From: Flavobacterium ajazii
GTDB lineage: Bacteria > Bacteroidota > Bacteroidia > Flavobacteriales > Flavobacteriaceae
Length of the DNA: 64,000 nt
Direction: 5' to 3'
Assembly (NCBI RefSeq): GCF_010614725.1
Contig: NZ_JAAEHL010000009.1
Location: forward strand, 212,777-276,776
This document shows, one piece after another, positions 41,374-48,898 of this stretch (the stretch's first letter is position 1; each line of letters begins with the position of its first letter). The notes under the pieces are model-generated. The model was not told the DNA's origin. It was given only the letters and a program-made list of their open reading frames with translations, and ran no database searches. The translations under genes were made by a program, and so were the position numbers.

Positions 41374-41562
41374 TGGCAATTTCAATATCAATGGCAATTT
41401 CAAAAATCAATTTCAATCTCAATAGTAATTCAATTCAAAACATTTAAAAACATTTATTTGATTGACATTATACATTCAATTGATTTAGAATGTGTTTTGG
41501 TCATTGATAGTATTGTTTGGGAATTGTTTTCTCATTGTTATTGAATTTTGAAATTGATATTG
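41374..41562. repeat. CAATTTC-rich low-complexity arms in a divergent promoter region
   Basis: The left part (about 41374-41437) is a degenerate array of CAATTTCAA/CAATATCAA units; the right part (about 41530-41562) carries the opposite strand form (TTGAATTTTGAAATTGATATTG). The arms can pair imperfectly. They lie between the start codons of the RecD-like and DUF3822 genes. Confidence 0.45.
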
Positions 41563-41586
41563 TTATTTATTTTATTTGTAAGTTTG
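41554..41586 (+). promoter_or_regulatory. Promoter of DUF3822-rsmD
   Basis: TTG (41554-41556), 22-base spacer, TAAGTTTG (41579-41586): fits the Bacteroidota TTG-N17-23-TAnnTTTG consensus. Expected start of RNA is near 41592, 52 bases before the ATG. Confidence 0.6.
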
Positions 41587-41643
41587 TGTTCGAATTAAAT
41601 TCTTTCTTGACACTACAACGGGTAATGAATTGTAAATCAAATT

Positions 41644-42465
41644 ATGGCATTGCAAAACACTAATATCACATCCAAAAACTATAAAAAACTTTCTATTCAG
41701 GTTTCGCTGACCGGATTTTCTTTTTGTTGTTTCGATACCCTCAATAATACTATTACTTCATTTAAAGAAGTCGTTTTTGATACTTCAAAAAAAACAATTA
41801 AAGTAGAAGAAGCTTACGGAGAAGCTTTTAAAAAACATCCGGAACTTAAAGATACTTATGACGAAATTATGGTTATTCATAATAACAATCTTTCGACTTT
41901 TGTTCCTTCTGCTCTTTTTGATGAGGATTACCTTGGAAGCTATTTGCAATATAATACAAAAGTTTTTCAAACCGATTTTTTTACCTACGACAAAATTTCA
42001 AATTACGAAATGAATGCTGTTTATATTCCGTATATAAATATCAATAATTTCCTGATTGACAACGTTGGATCTTTTGATTACAAACATGTGAACAGTATTT
42101 TGGTTGAAAAAATTCTTGAGGCTTCAAAAAATAATGACGCTAAAAAAATGATCGTCAATTTTAACCCTGTCCATTTTGAACTTATTGTTGTTCAAAACCA
42201 AAAACTTTTATTATTCAATTCGTTTGAATATCAGACACCCGAAGAATTTATTTACTATTTGCTTTTTACTGCTGAACAGCTGAGTTTAAACCCGGAGATT
42301 TTTCCACTTGAATTATTAGGCACAATCAGTAAAAATGATCCCTATTATGCCATCGCATACAAATACATCCGTAATGTATCCTTTGTGGATATAAACACTT
42401 TACAGCAAAAAAACAGCTTCCCGGCTGCAGAAAATCAAAAACATTACATCTTATTTCAATCATGA
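41644..42465 (+). CDS. DUF3822 family protein
   Basis: 273 residues, cytosolic. SIQVSLTGFSFCCFDTLNNTI opens the domain, then FKEVVFD, VIHNNNLSTFVPSALFDEDYLGSYLQYNTKVF, KMIVNFNPVHFELIVVQNQKLLLFNSFEYQTPEEFIYYLLFTAEQLSLNPE. The alternating strands and helices suggest an actin/ASKHA-like fold without clear nucleotide motifs. It overlaps rsmD by ATGA (42462-42465); this DUF3822-rsmD order is a conserved Bacteroidota pair, so a ribosome-linked role is possible. Confidence 0.9.
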   Translation: MALQNTNITSKNYKKLSIQVSLTGFSFCCFDTLNNTITSFKEVVFDTSKKTIKVEEAYGEAFKKHPELKDTYDEIMVIHNNNLSTFVPSALFDEDYLGSYLQYNTKVFQTDFFTYDKISNYEMNAVYIPYININNFLIDNVGSFDYKHVNSILVEKILEASKNNDAKKMIVNFNPVHFELIVVQNQKLLLFNSFEYQTPEEFIYYLLFTAEQLSLNPEIFPLELLGTISKNDPYYAIAYKYIRNVSFVDINTLQQKNSFPAAENQKHYILFQS

Positions 42466-43067
42466 GAATCATTTCTGGAAAATACAAAGGGCGACGCATT
42501 TTTCCGCCCAAAAACCTTCCTGTAAGACCTACGACTGACATGAGTAAAGAAGCATTATTTAATGTCCTGAACAATCATTTTAATTTTGACGGTTTAAAGG
42601 TTTTAGATTTGTTTTCGGGAACAGGAAATATCAGTTACGAATTTGCTTCACGCGGAAGTGCACCCATTACATCTGTTGATGGTGATTTTGGATGCGTAAA
42701 ATTCATTAAACAGGTTTCTGCAGAATACGATTTTGATATTGCAGCGACCAAAAGTGATGTCTATAAATTTCTGGAAAACTGCAAAACTTCTTACGATATT
42801 GTTTTTGCCGACCCACCTTACGGATTAGATCAGGCGGCTTTTGAAAAAATTGTTCTGACTGTTTTCGAAAAGGAATTACTCTCTGAAGACGGGATGATGA
42901 TTATTGAGCACTCTAAGTATACCAAAATGGATCATCTGAGCAATTTTTCATTCCAGAAAAGTTATGGAGGATCTTATTTTAGTTTCTTCGAATTAAACTC
43001 AACCGACGAAGATGAAGAACTTCCCGGAGATACAACTATAAAAGTTACTGAAGAAGACGAAGGGTAG
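42462..43067 (+). CDS. rsmD: 16S rRNA (guanine966-N2)-methyltransferase RsmD
   Basis: 201 residues. MRIISGKYKGRRIFPPKNLPVRPTTDMSKEALFNVL is the RsmD start; VLDLFSGTGNISYEFASRG is the SAM-binding loop and IVFADPPYGLD the DPPY catalytic motif of N-methyltransferases. Methylates G966 of 16S rRNA during 30S assembly. Translation is coupled to DUF3822. An acidic C-terminal tail (DEDEELPG, EEDEG) is unusual but harmless-looking. Confidence 0.95.
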   Translation: MRIISGKYKGRRIFPPKNLPVRPTTDMSKEALFNVLNNHFNFDGLKVLDLFSGTGNISYEFASRGSAPITSVDGDFGCVKFIKQVSAEYDFDIAATKSDVYKFLENCKTSYDIVFADPPYGLDQAAFEKIVLTVFEKELLSEDGMMIIEHSKYTKMDHLSNFSFQKSYGGSYFSFFELNSTDEDEELPGDTTIKVTEEDEG

Positions 43068-43085
43068 TTTCTTTTTTTGAATCAT

Positions 43086-43126
43086 AAAAAATTCCCTTGA
43101 GATTTAAATTTCAAGGGAATTTTTTG
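43086..43126 (+). terminator. Terminator after rsmD
   Basis: AAAAAATTCCCTTGA (43086-43100) and TCAAGGGAATTTTTT (43111-43125): 15-pair stem, 10-base loop, T run. It may also serve the minus-strand pseudogene. Confidence 0.9.
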
Positions 43127-43186
43127 TTTTTATTAACTGTATTTATAAAACTTATTCAAATCAATATTGATATATAAAAACATCCT

Positions 43187-43868
43187 CTATTTAAGTCTTT
43201 TTACTCCAAAATAATACTTAAATTCCATTCCATAAACTCCAATATTACCAGTTGCTTCTGTACCTGGATTTAATTTATCAAAAGGTTCAGAAACCATAAT
43301 CGAATTATAACATACATTTATTGCCATAGAATTTGAATACCATGTATCAAAATTAATAACAATTCCTAAACCTAATCCTATATTATGCCTCCAAACTGAC
43401 ATACTTCTTTCTGTTATGGGCGAACCTATTGTATTATCCCCTTTGGTTTCAGTAACATCAATTAACGAAATCATGTACTTAGGAAGTATTTGATAATAAA
43501 CACAAGAAGATGATATTTCAACAATTGCCTAAAAGTATTTTAGGACAAAAACCAAAATTTACAGTTGAAAAAGTCTTGTCAGAAGAAGTTGTAAGACTTC
43601 CTGAATCAATCTTATTTTTAAACTTTCCAAACATATAATTAACTTCTATTTCCGGCGATAAAAAACTAACTGCTTTTTTATATTCCAATCCTGCAGAAAG
43701 ACTAAGAGCCGGTGATGATTGTAAATCTTTTTCAAACGAATACAAATGTACAAAGCCTCAAATACCGACAAAAGGACGTAATTCCTGTGCATTACTATTC
43801 CATATTGTAATTGTATTGAAAAGAAAAAAAGCAATCTTTCTTAAGCTGTTATATATTTCCTTTTTCAT
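43187..43868 (-). pseudogene. Broken outer-membrane protein gene
   Basis: Reading from the ATG at 43866-43868 gives a signal peptide (MKKEIYNSLRKIAFFLFNT...SNAQ-ELRPFVGI), then an in-frame TGA (43758-43760) at codon 37. The same frame continues with LYSFEKDLQSSPALSLSAGLEYKK, FLSPEIEVNYMFGKF and NFGFCPKILL until 43518. The rest (AIVEISSSCVYYQILPKYMISLIDV ... EFKYYFGVKRLK) is in another frame, joined near 43527-43540. So one stop and one frameshift break a beta-barrel gene of about 227 codons. A recent decay is likely, since the frames otherwise stay open. Confidence 0.75.
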
Positions 43869-43891
43869 AAATGCTCATTATGTAATTTAAA

Positions 43892-43919
43892 ATAGAAAAA
43901 CCTTGACAAATCAAGGTTT
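43892..43919 (-). terminator. Terminator after the outer-membrane protein gene
   Basis: On the minus strand, AAACCTTGA and TCAAGGTTT (43899-43919 region) form a stem followed by T; it lies about 20 bases after the stop at 43939. Confidence 0.7.
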
Positions 43920-43938
43920 CCCATTATTTTTTTCGAAT

Positions 43939-44487
43939 TTATTTCCCAATAACCCAACCTAAAGTAAAGTTGACAGGAAGTTCAAATTTTGTTTCGATTT
44001 TACTAAAATTTACACCCGGACCAATATTAAATTCCAAATTAAACCTTCCTTTATAAGTACGCTGCAATCCCCAAAGCACTGCTACTGTAGATGAGGGAAC
44101 AAACGTAAAATACTCCGTATCACCTGAAAGAGGTTTGAAGTAATAAGAAGCATTTAATGCTAAATAATTCCCGGAATTACGTTCAGTTCTTTTGCCTTTA
44201 TTTGATCTTTTTTGCAAATTATAATAATGACGAAACTGCTCTGTAATTACAGGAACTATATAAACACTTGATTTGTCATAAAAGTCACTATGGCTATATC
44301 CTAAACTGAAACTTGCTTCAGAATATAACGTGTTTTTTTTCGAGAAACCGTGCTCATAAATAAAACCCGGAAACAAAACATTTATTTTAAATTGATTTTT
44401 CACTACAGAAACCGGAGCTTCATCCTGCGCCTGAATGGCATTTGTTAAAAAAATAGAAAACAATACAAATAAGTAAGTTTTTTTCAT
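43939..44487 (-). CDS. Outer-membrane beta-barrel protein, unknown role
   Basis: 182 residues from MKKTYLFVLFSIFLTNAIQAQ (start 44487). The in-frame ATG at 44514 would overlap the -7 box, so it is rejected. After the signal peptide come short amphipathic strands (FKINVLFPGFIYEHGFSKKNTLYSEASFSLGY, FNLEFNIGPGVNF, LPVNFTLGWVIGK), as in small outer-membrane barrels of Bacteroidota. Neighbour of a broken barrel gene on the same strand, perhaps a distant paralogue. Function unknown. Confidence 0.8.
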   Translation of the reverse strand: MKKTYLFVLFSIFLTNAIQAQDEAPVSVVKNQFKINVLFPGFIYEHGFSKKNTLYSEASFSLGYSHSDFYDKSSVYIVPVITEQFRHYYNLQKRSNKGKRTERNSGNYLALNASYYFKPLSGDTEYFTFVPSSTVAVLWGLQRTYKGRFNLEFNIGPGVNFSKIETKFELPVNFTLGWVIGK

Positions 44488-44511
44488 TTTTTGGTTTTTA
44501 AATTGGTTGCG

Positions 44512-44519
44512 CAAAAGTA
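44512..44519 (-). promoter_or_regulatory. -7 box TACTTTTG for the barrel gene
   Basis: CAAAAGTA on the plus strand, 25 bases upstream of the ATG at 44487; decides the start choice. Confidence 0.5.
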
Positions 44520-44660
44520 GTATTTAAATAGTATGAAGCCTTAAAAAACAATATTATTTTCTTATATTTTGGTTTTACTAAAAATACATAAGTCCTTTTT
44601 TTCTGTAAATAATATAATCTTTCAAAATAATTATGTAAGATATTTTTGAAATTCTGAAGA

Positions 44661-44668
44661 TAAATTTG
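44661..44668 (+). promoter_or_regulatory. -7 box TAAATTTG for the small membrane protein
   Basis: TAnnTTTG match 25 bases before the ATG at 44694. Confidence 0.45.
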
Positions 44669-44693
44669 TTAGAAACTTTAAATCCAAAACACC

Positions 44694-44888
44694 ATGAACC
44701 TAAAAAGATTTTTCGGAGGATTGCTTACAATTCTCGGAATAGTAGGACTTATTTACACTGCTGTAATTTTTGCTGGTACATCCGGAGATACCCGCGATAT
44801 AAAATCACTGATTATTTACGGCGTACTTGGAATAGTTTTCTTTATGTCGGGAATTAGTTTAGTACGCACAACCAAGGACGAATCCTAG
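44694..44888 (+). CDS. Small two-helix membrane protein, 64 residues
   Basis: MNLKRFFGGLLTILGIVGLIYTAV (helix 1), a short loop with SGDTRDIKS, then LIIYGVLGIVFFMSGISLVRTT (helix 2) and a charged tail. Small proteins of this pattern are common in Flavobacteriia, always annotated as hypothetical. A -7 box stands at the right distance, which supports expression. Confidence 0.75.
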   Translation: MNLKRFFGGLLTILGIVGLIYTAVIFAGTSGDTRDIKSLIIYGVLGIVFFMSGISLVRTTKDES

Positions 44889-44924
44889 TTTTTTAAATAC
44901 CACGCTCTAAATACCACACAAAGT

Positions 44925-44977
44925 CACAAAAGCGCTTAAGCAGGAGATACAAACGTATGAAAGCTTAGCGCTTTGTG
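44925..44977. terminator. Hairpin between convergent genes
   Basis: CACAAAAGCGCTTAAG (44925-44940) and CTTAGCGCTTTGTG (44964-44977) are complementary with small bulges. It lies between the stops of the small membrane protein (44888) and the symporter (44995), so it may end transcription from both sides. Confidence 0.4.
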
Positions 44978-44994
44978 CATTTATACAAAGGATA

Positions 44995-46245
44995 TTATTC
45001 TTCCAAAACAGGATTGAGATTAAGTTCTGTAAAATCCCTTTCCGTTTTCGAAATTACAATGGTTGCAACCGTATTTCCAATCAGGTTTGTAATAGCTCTT
45101 GCTTCACTCATAAATTTATCAACACCGAGTAAAAATGCCAGACCTTCTACCGGAATTTTATGTAAAGCTGTTAAAGTCGAAGCCAAAACAATAAATCCGC
45201 TTCCGGTTACGCCTGCCGCACCTTTTGAAGTAATCATCAGGATTCCGATAACTGTCAGGATTTCAAAAAAACTCAAATGGACATCGTATAGCTGAGCCAG
45301 AAAAATAACCGACATTGATAAGTATATAGAAGTTCCATCCAGATTAAACGAATATCCAGTCGGAATCACCAAACCTACAACCGATTTGCTGCAACCCATT
45401 CTCTCCAGCTTTACCATTATACTTGGCAAAGCAGCTTCTGATGATGAAGTTCCTAAAACCAGTAAAAGTTCTTCTTTGATATATTTTAAAACTGAAAGAA
45501 TATTGATTTTATAATATTTCAGAATACTTCCTAAAATCAAAAAAACAAAAAGCGCCATAGTGAGATAAACACACAGCATCAATTTTCCCAACGGAATCAA
45601 AGTCTCCAGTCCAAACTTTCCAATCGTGTAAGCCATTCCTCCAAAAGCTCCAATTGGTGCTAGGTACATAACATACTTTAAACCAATAAAAACAACGTTT
45701 GAAAAACGCTCTAAAACCAAAATAGTCTGTTCTCTCTTTTGATAAAAATTCAGTGCAATTCCGCAGACAATCGCAGCCAGTAAAACCTGCAGCGTAAAAT
45801 TAGAAAAGAAAAACTGCAGCCACGAAAAATTCTCTGCACCGCCTTTTGTATATTGACTTGCATCACCCAAAGCCAATCCTGATTTGTCAATTTTTCCGGG
45901 CTGAAAAAAATACGCCACTCCAACTCCTATTGCCAGAGCCACTGTCGAAACCACTTCAAAATAAGCCAAAGCCTTCACACCTATCCGGCCAACTTTCTTA
46001 AGATTCCCCATTCCGGAGATTCCTAAAACAATTGTCAAAAATATAATTGGACCAATAAAAAGTTTAATGATATCAACAAATGTCTCACCTACAATTTTCA
46101 TTTTCACGCCATTTTCAGGTGAAAAATGTCCAAGCAGAATACCCGCAATTATCGCAATTAAAACCCAAAAAGTAAGATTGGTAATTATGGCCTGAAAGGT
46201 GCTTTTTTGAGTTTCCGAAACCGGTTTTTGAGGTGATATATTCAT
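44995..46245 (-). CDS. Dicarboxylate/amino acid:cation symporter (DAACS family)
   Basis: 416 residues, about eight membrane helices plus two hairpin loops. Family marks: IIKLFIGPIIFLTIVLGISGMGNLKKVGRIGVKAL, EEELLLVLGTSSSEAALPSIMVKLERMG (serine-rich HP1 tip), PTGYSFNLDGTSIYLSMSVIFLAQ and SKGAAGVTGSGFIVLASTL (HP2). Imports glutamate, aspartate or C4-dicarboxylates with Na+ or H+. The substrate is not decided by the sequence. Confidence 0.95.
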   Translation of the reverse strand: MNISPQKPVSETQKSTFQAIITNLTFWVLIAIIAGILLGHFSPENGVKMKIVGETFVDIIKLFIGPIIFLTIVLGISGMGNLKKVGRIGVKALAYFEVVSTVALAIGVGVAYFFQPGKIDKSGLALGDASQYTKGGAENFSWLQFFFSNFTLQVLLAAIVCGIALNFYQKREQTILVLERFSNVVFIGLKYVMYLAPIGAFGGMAYTIGKFGLETLIPLGKLMLCVYLTMALFVFLILGSILKYYKINILSVLKYIKEELLLVLGTSSSEAALPSIMVKLERMGCSKSVVGLVIPTGYSFNLDGTSIYLSMSVIFLAQLYDVHLSFFEILTVIGILMITSKGAAGVTGSGFIVLASTLTALHKIPVEGLAFLLGVDKFMSEARAITNLIGNTVATIVISKTERDFTELNLNPVLEE

Positions 46246-46283
46246 GAATATAAGGTTAGAAGAGTTTCACAAATATATAAAAA

Positions 46284-46597
46284 ATGCAGACCTGTAAGCC
46301 GGATTCTGTTCTTGCTATTACTAACAATACCTTATCATTTATCTAGATTCAGAATTACTCCTGAACTCAAGCTACCTACCCTTCAACAACGGACGAGAAG
46401 CCCTTAAATGCTGATATACTTGGTATTTCACCGCATAGAGTTTACCTGGTTTCACTACAGCATTACCTGTACATACTTTCTGTTGCACTTGTCCTTGCGC
46501 CATTTCTAACGCCGACGGGTGTTACCCGCTATGCTACTCTGTGGTGTCCGGACTTTCCTCCCTCCCGATGAATCGGGACGACGATAAGGCGGTCTGC
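46284..46597 (-). ncRNA. rnpB: RNase P RNA
   Basis: Read on the minus strand, the RNA starts near GCAGACC (46591-46597 complement) and ends with its partner GGTCTGC (46286-46292 complement), forming helix P1. The universal core is clear: GAGGAAAGTCCGGACACC, then CAGAGTAGCATAGC, GGTGAAACCAGG-like CR-II/III text and the closing AGAACAGAATCCGGCTTACAG. Bacterial type A. It processes the 5' ends of tRNA precursors. A strong promoter lies directly upstream (46602-46633). Confidence 0.95.
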
Positions 46598-46601
46598 GGT
46601 G

Positions 46602-46633
46602 CAAAAGTAACACTTTATCATCGAAGAAGCCAA
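46602..46633 (-). promoter_or_regulatory. Promoter of rnpB
   Basis: On the minus strand, TTG (46631-46633), 21-base spacer, TACTTTTG (46602-46609). It is a full match to the Bacteroidota consensus and places the RNA start about five to seven bases further, near 46597. Confidence 0.7.
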
Positions 46634-46724
46634 AATTTAAAATTCCGATTTTAACTAAGTTTCATAACTTTTTAATTTTAAAATAGTTACCTTTAAAAAT
46701 CTATAAATATCAAATACAGTTATT

Positions 46725-47018
46725 ATGAAAAGAATGTATCATTACGCAACTGTTTCAAAGGCTTTAGATCAATTGCATGAAAAAGGGTTTACGTGCGATT
46801 TCAATCGAAATGCAGACGTGATTAAAAAAAATCCTGAGAAATTTGAAATTGTACATGTGTATCGATACGAGGGGGAATCAGACCCGGGCGATGAGGCAGT
46901 TGTATACGGAATCAAATCTACAACAGGTAAAAAAGGGGTCTATGTAGCAGGTTTCTCTGCCCATTCAGATCAGGAAACCGCTAAATTTTTATTTGATTTA
47001 AGCATTAGGGGAAGATAA
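46725..47018 (+). CDS. Conserved hypothetical protein, 97 residues
   Basis: YHYATVSKALDQLHEKGFTCDFN, ADVIKKNPEKFEIVHVYRYEGESDPGDEAVVYGIKSTTGKKGVYVAGFSAHSD. Small soluble alpha/beta protein widespread in Bacteroidota. Databases often carry it as phosphoribosylpyrophosphate synthetase, but it has no PRPP-binding motif and is far too short, so that name should not be used. A -7-like box TACCTTTA lies at 46688-46695. Confidence 0.8.
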   Translation: MKRMYHYATVSKALDQLHEKGFTCDFNRNADVIKKNPEKFEIVHVYRYEGESDPGDEAVVYGIKSTTGKKGVYVAGFSAHSDQETAKFLFDLSIRGR

Positions 47019-47019
47019 T

Positions 47020-47105
47020 TTTCAGGAGCCGGGAACCTGCTGTCCACTATATCTTTTGCGGCGAACCCCGCCACAAAAGGATGTCGTTTCCATCAGGGCT
47101 AGAGT
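47020..47105. repeat. Structured dispersed repeat (CCCTGATGGAAACGACATCC type)
   Basis: The segment contains ATCTTTTGCGGCG / CCGCCACAAAAGGAT (47051-47082), a strong hairpin with an AACC loop, flanked by CAGGAGCC...CCTG on one side and ATGTCGTTTCCATCAGGGCT on the other. I recall very similar elements between genes in many Flavobacterium genomes. It starts directly after the 46725-47018 gene. Whether it is transcribed or a mobile REP-type unit is unknown. Confidence 0.6.
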
Positions 47106-47169
47106 CTAAGGTTTCAAAAGAAAATTATGCATTTCAAAATCAAAAAAACAACAAACATTTTTTATAATC

Positions 47170-47248
47170 TATGTCATTTCTTTAATCGTTATCAAATAAA
47201 TTTCCTTTAAAGAAATGACATAAAATACTAATCTTTTTAACGATTAAA
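47170..47248. repeat. Interlocked perfect inverted repeats (pseudoknot-like)
   Basis: TATGTCATTTCTTTAA (47170-47185) is perfectly complementary to 47207-47222 (16 pairs). TTTAATCGTTA (47181-47191) is perfectly complementary to TAACGATTAAA (47238-47248; 11 pairs). The order arm1-arm2-arm1'-arm2' is that of an H-type pseudoknot, with five bases shared. It lies just past the stop of the ParE toxin gene and has no T run on either strand. Confidence 0.6.
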
Positions 47249-47253
47249 ATGAT

Positions 47254-47547
47254 TTAAAGTTTACTTTTCAAATCCATTCTTCCGTGCAGGATTCTTATTA
47301 TTTCGATTTCACCATCTGAAATCATCTGATAAAAAAGAATATGTTCATTAGATTTATAACCTAATAAGTTAGTCGCTACAATATCATATTTCTTACCTAA
47401 ATCTGGATTATCTGCAATTTCCTGACAAGAATCCAAAAGTAAAAAATAGTATTTCTCAGCTTGTTTTTCTGACCATTCTTCGTAAGTATAATTCCAAATA
47501 TCGGTTAAATCTTCGACAGCTTTATTAGTCAAATAATATTTAGCCAT
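47254..47547 (-). CDS. ParE/RelE-superfamily toxin
   Basis: 97 residues. AKYYLTNKAVEDLTDIWNYTYEEWSEKQAEKYYFLLLDSCQEIADNPDLGKKYD and SNEHILFYQMISDGEIEIIRILHGRMDL match ParE toxins (L-T-xx-A-xDLxxIxxYT...W; HxIFYxx; IxIxRILHxRMD). ParE poisons DNA gyrase. The start codon directly abuts the antitoxin stop (47548-47550). Confidence 0.92.
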   Translation of the reverse strand: MAKYYLTNKAVEDLTDIWNYTYEEWSEKQAEKYYFLLLDSCQEIADNPDLGKKYDIVATNLLGYKSNEHILFYQMISDGEIEIIRILHGRMDLKSKL

Positions 47548-47787
47548 TTATTTTTTTGCCTTTAAACTTTCAAGATGTTTTTGGGGATCAAAGTTTTCAG
47601 CACGACCACTATCGATACCTTCTTTAACTGCTTTTTTTAAGATAAGCAATCTATTTTCTTCTTCTTCTAAAAGGCGCAATCCCGCTCTGACAACTTCACT
47701 TGCATTTTTAAACCTTCCTTCAGAAAGACTATTTTCAATGAAATTCTCAAAATGATTCCCTAATGATATTGAGGTGTTTCTTCCCAT
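47548..47787 (-). CDS. ParD-family antitoxin
   Basis: 79 residues. NTSISLGNHFENFIENSLSEGRFKNASEVVRAGLRLLEEEE is the ribbon-helix-helix DNA-binding and dimerisation unit of ParD; the acidic helical tail (RAENFDPQKHLESLKAKK) binds the toxin. Directly upstream of ParE on the same strand. Probably represses its own promoter at 47809-47830. Confidence 0.92.
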   Translation of the reverse strand: MGRNTSISLGNHFENFIENSLSEGRFKNASEVVRAGLRLLEEEENRLLILKKAVKEGIDSGRAENFDPQKHLESLKAKK

Positions 47788-47808
47788 GAGTTGTTTTTTT
47801 AATACCTA

Positions 47809-47830
47809 CAAAGTTACCTATTTTTGGTAA
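47809..47830 (-). promoter_or_regulatory. Promoter and possible operator of parDE
   Basis: CAAAGTTA (47809-47816) is a minus-strand -7 box TAACTTTG, 22 bases before the ParD start. The inverted repeat TTACC-N7-GGTAA (47814-47818 and 47826-47830) overlaps its upstream side, a fitting site for the ParD repressor. Confidence 0.45.
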
Positions 47831-47913
47831 TTTACTAAAATCTTATAAAATTAAATAGCATTAAAACTTTACAAACTTTAGGTTCCAACTAAAGTCCTTG
47901 CCATTATCTCAAC

Positions 47914-48363
47914 TTATTCATGCTGCGAAACATCGTTGTATTGCCAAAGCACATTTATAATTTTCCATTCACCATTAATCTTTACAATGTGCATATAATC
48001 AATCCATTCATCTGCCAGTAATTTTACCGATGCCGTTTTAGCCGAAACATCTAATAATCTAACTTCTTTTCGTGGATTTTTCGGAAACTTATCTCCTTTT
48101 ACATTATACGTTTCAGCAAGTATTACCATGTTCTCGGCAAAAAACTCGGAAACATAATCTTTCTTAGCTCCTTTACTTCTAAAAACCGATCTTTTAACCA
48201 TTCTCGGATGCAATGCGCCTTCCATCAATTTCGGATTTGGAGTATGCTGTGCCTCGATATAAGCTAAAGCCACACGTTTTATGTCTAAGGTATCCTGGGC
48301 GGTTTGAGCCTGAATTTTAAACGAACAAAATAGAATTGTAATGAATATTAAATACTTTTTCAT
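47914..48363 (-). CDS. Secreted NTF2-like protein (lumazine-binding-like)
   Basis: 149 residues with a signal peptide ending FKIQAQ. DIKRVALAYIEAQHTPNPKLMEGALHPRMVKRSVFR, VRLLDVSAKTASVKLLADEWIDYMHIVKINGEWKIINVLWQYND is the pattern of the NTF2-like Lumazine_bd_2 family. In Bacteroidota these are periplasmic proteins of unknown ligand. Ten bases separate it from the preceding membrane-protein gene on the same strand. Confidence 0.85.
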   Translation of the reverse strand: MKKYLIFITILFCSFKIQAQTAQDTLDIKRVALAYIEAQHTPNPKLMEGALHPRMVKRSVFRSKGAKKDYVSEFFAENMVILAETYNVKGDKFPKNPRKEVRLLDVSAKTASVKLLADEWIDYMHIVKINGEWKIINVLWQYNDVSQHE

Positions 48364-48373
48364 CTAATAGTTT

Positions 48374-48856
48374 TTAGAATTTATTTTTTTGTAAAATCAC
48401 AATTAATTCTTCCATCTGTATTGTTGGCATTTTTACCACTGACTCTATTTTCGATTCCTCAGAAGCAATAACCAAAACTGATTCGTTATCTTCTTCGTAT
48501 CCCGCTTGTACCGAAAAATAATCCGGATTTGAGATTAAAGTTTCCTTTTTCCCATCTTTAAACCAGCCATAGTTCGCTTCATAAATAATTTTATTTTCTA
48601 AAATTTGAATAGTTTCTTCTCCATATGTATTCCACAGAGAAACTCGTAGGGTATAAAATCCTATAAGAGAAAATATACCTATTGCTATGAAATAACCAAA
48701 ATGTAAACCGCTGCCGCTTGTGATACTAAAAATTACTCCTAATACTGGAAAAACAAAAAAAGAAAAAGCCAATAAAAACATTACTGTTCTAACTAAAAAT
48801 GGAGATTTTTTTACTTTTAAGTTTAAAATGTTATTTGTGAAATTATATTGTTGCAT
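48374..48856 (-). CDS. Hypothetical membrane protein with PH-like tail
   Basis: 160 residues. Two membrane helices (TVMFLLAFSFFVFPVLGVIFSI, YFIAIGIFSLIGFYTLRVSLW) followed by a cytosolic beta-rich part (TIQILENKIIYEANYGWFKDGKKETLISNPDYFSVQAGY) that resembles a bacterial PH domain. Function unknown. Lies between a membrane protein and an NTF2-like gene, same strand. Confidence 0.7.
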   Translation of the reverse strand: MQQYNFTNNILNLKVKKSPFLVRTVMFLLAFSFFVFPVLGVIFSITSGSGLHFGYFIAIGIFSLIGFYTLRVSLWNTYGEETIQILENKIIYEANYGWFKDGKKETLISNPDYFSVQAGYEEDNESVLVIASEESKIESVVKMPTIQMEELIVILQKNKF

Positions 48857-48898
48857 AAAAGTTAATTTGATTTTATCATTTTATTTAGAATAAACGAA

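Noticed and set aside
41338..41403. 22-codon N-terminal extension of the RecD-like helicase
   Set aside because: It reads through the CAATTTC low-complexity tract; homologous proteins start near MNSALFYGVL.
46725..47018. Name phosphoribosylpyrophosphate synthetase for the 97-residue protein
   Set aside because: No PRPP or ATP motif and far too short; this is a propagated database name.
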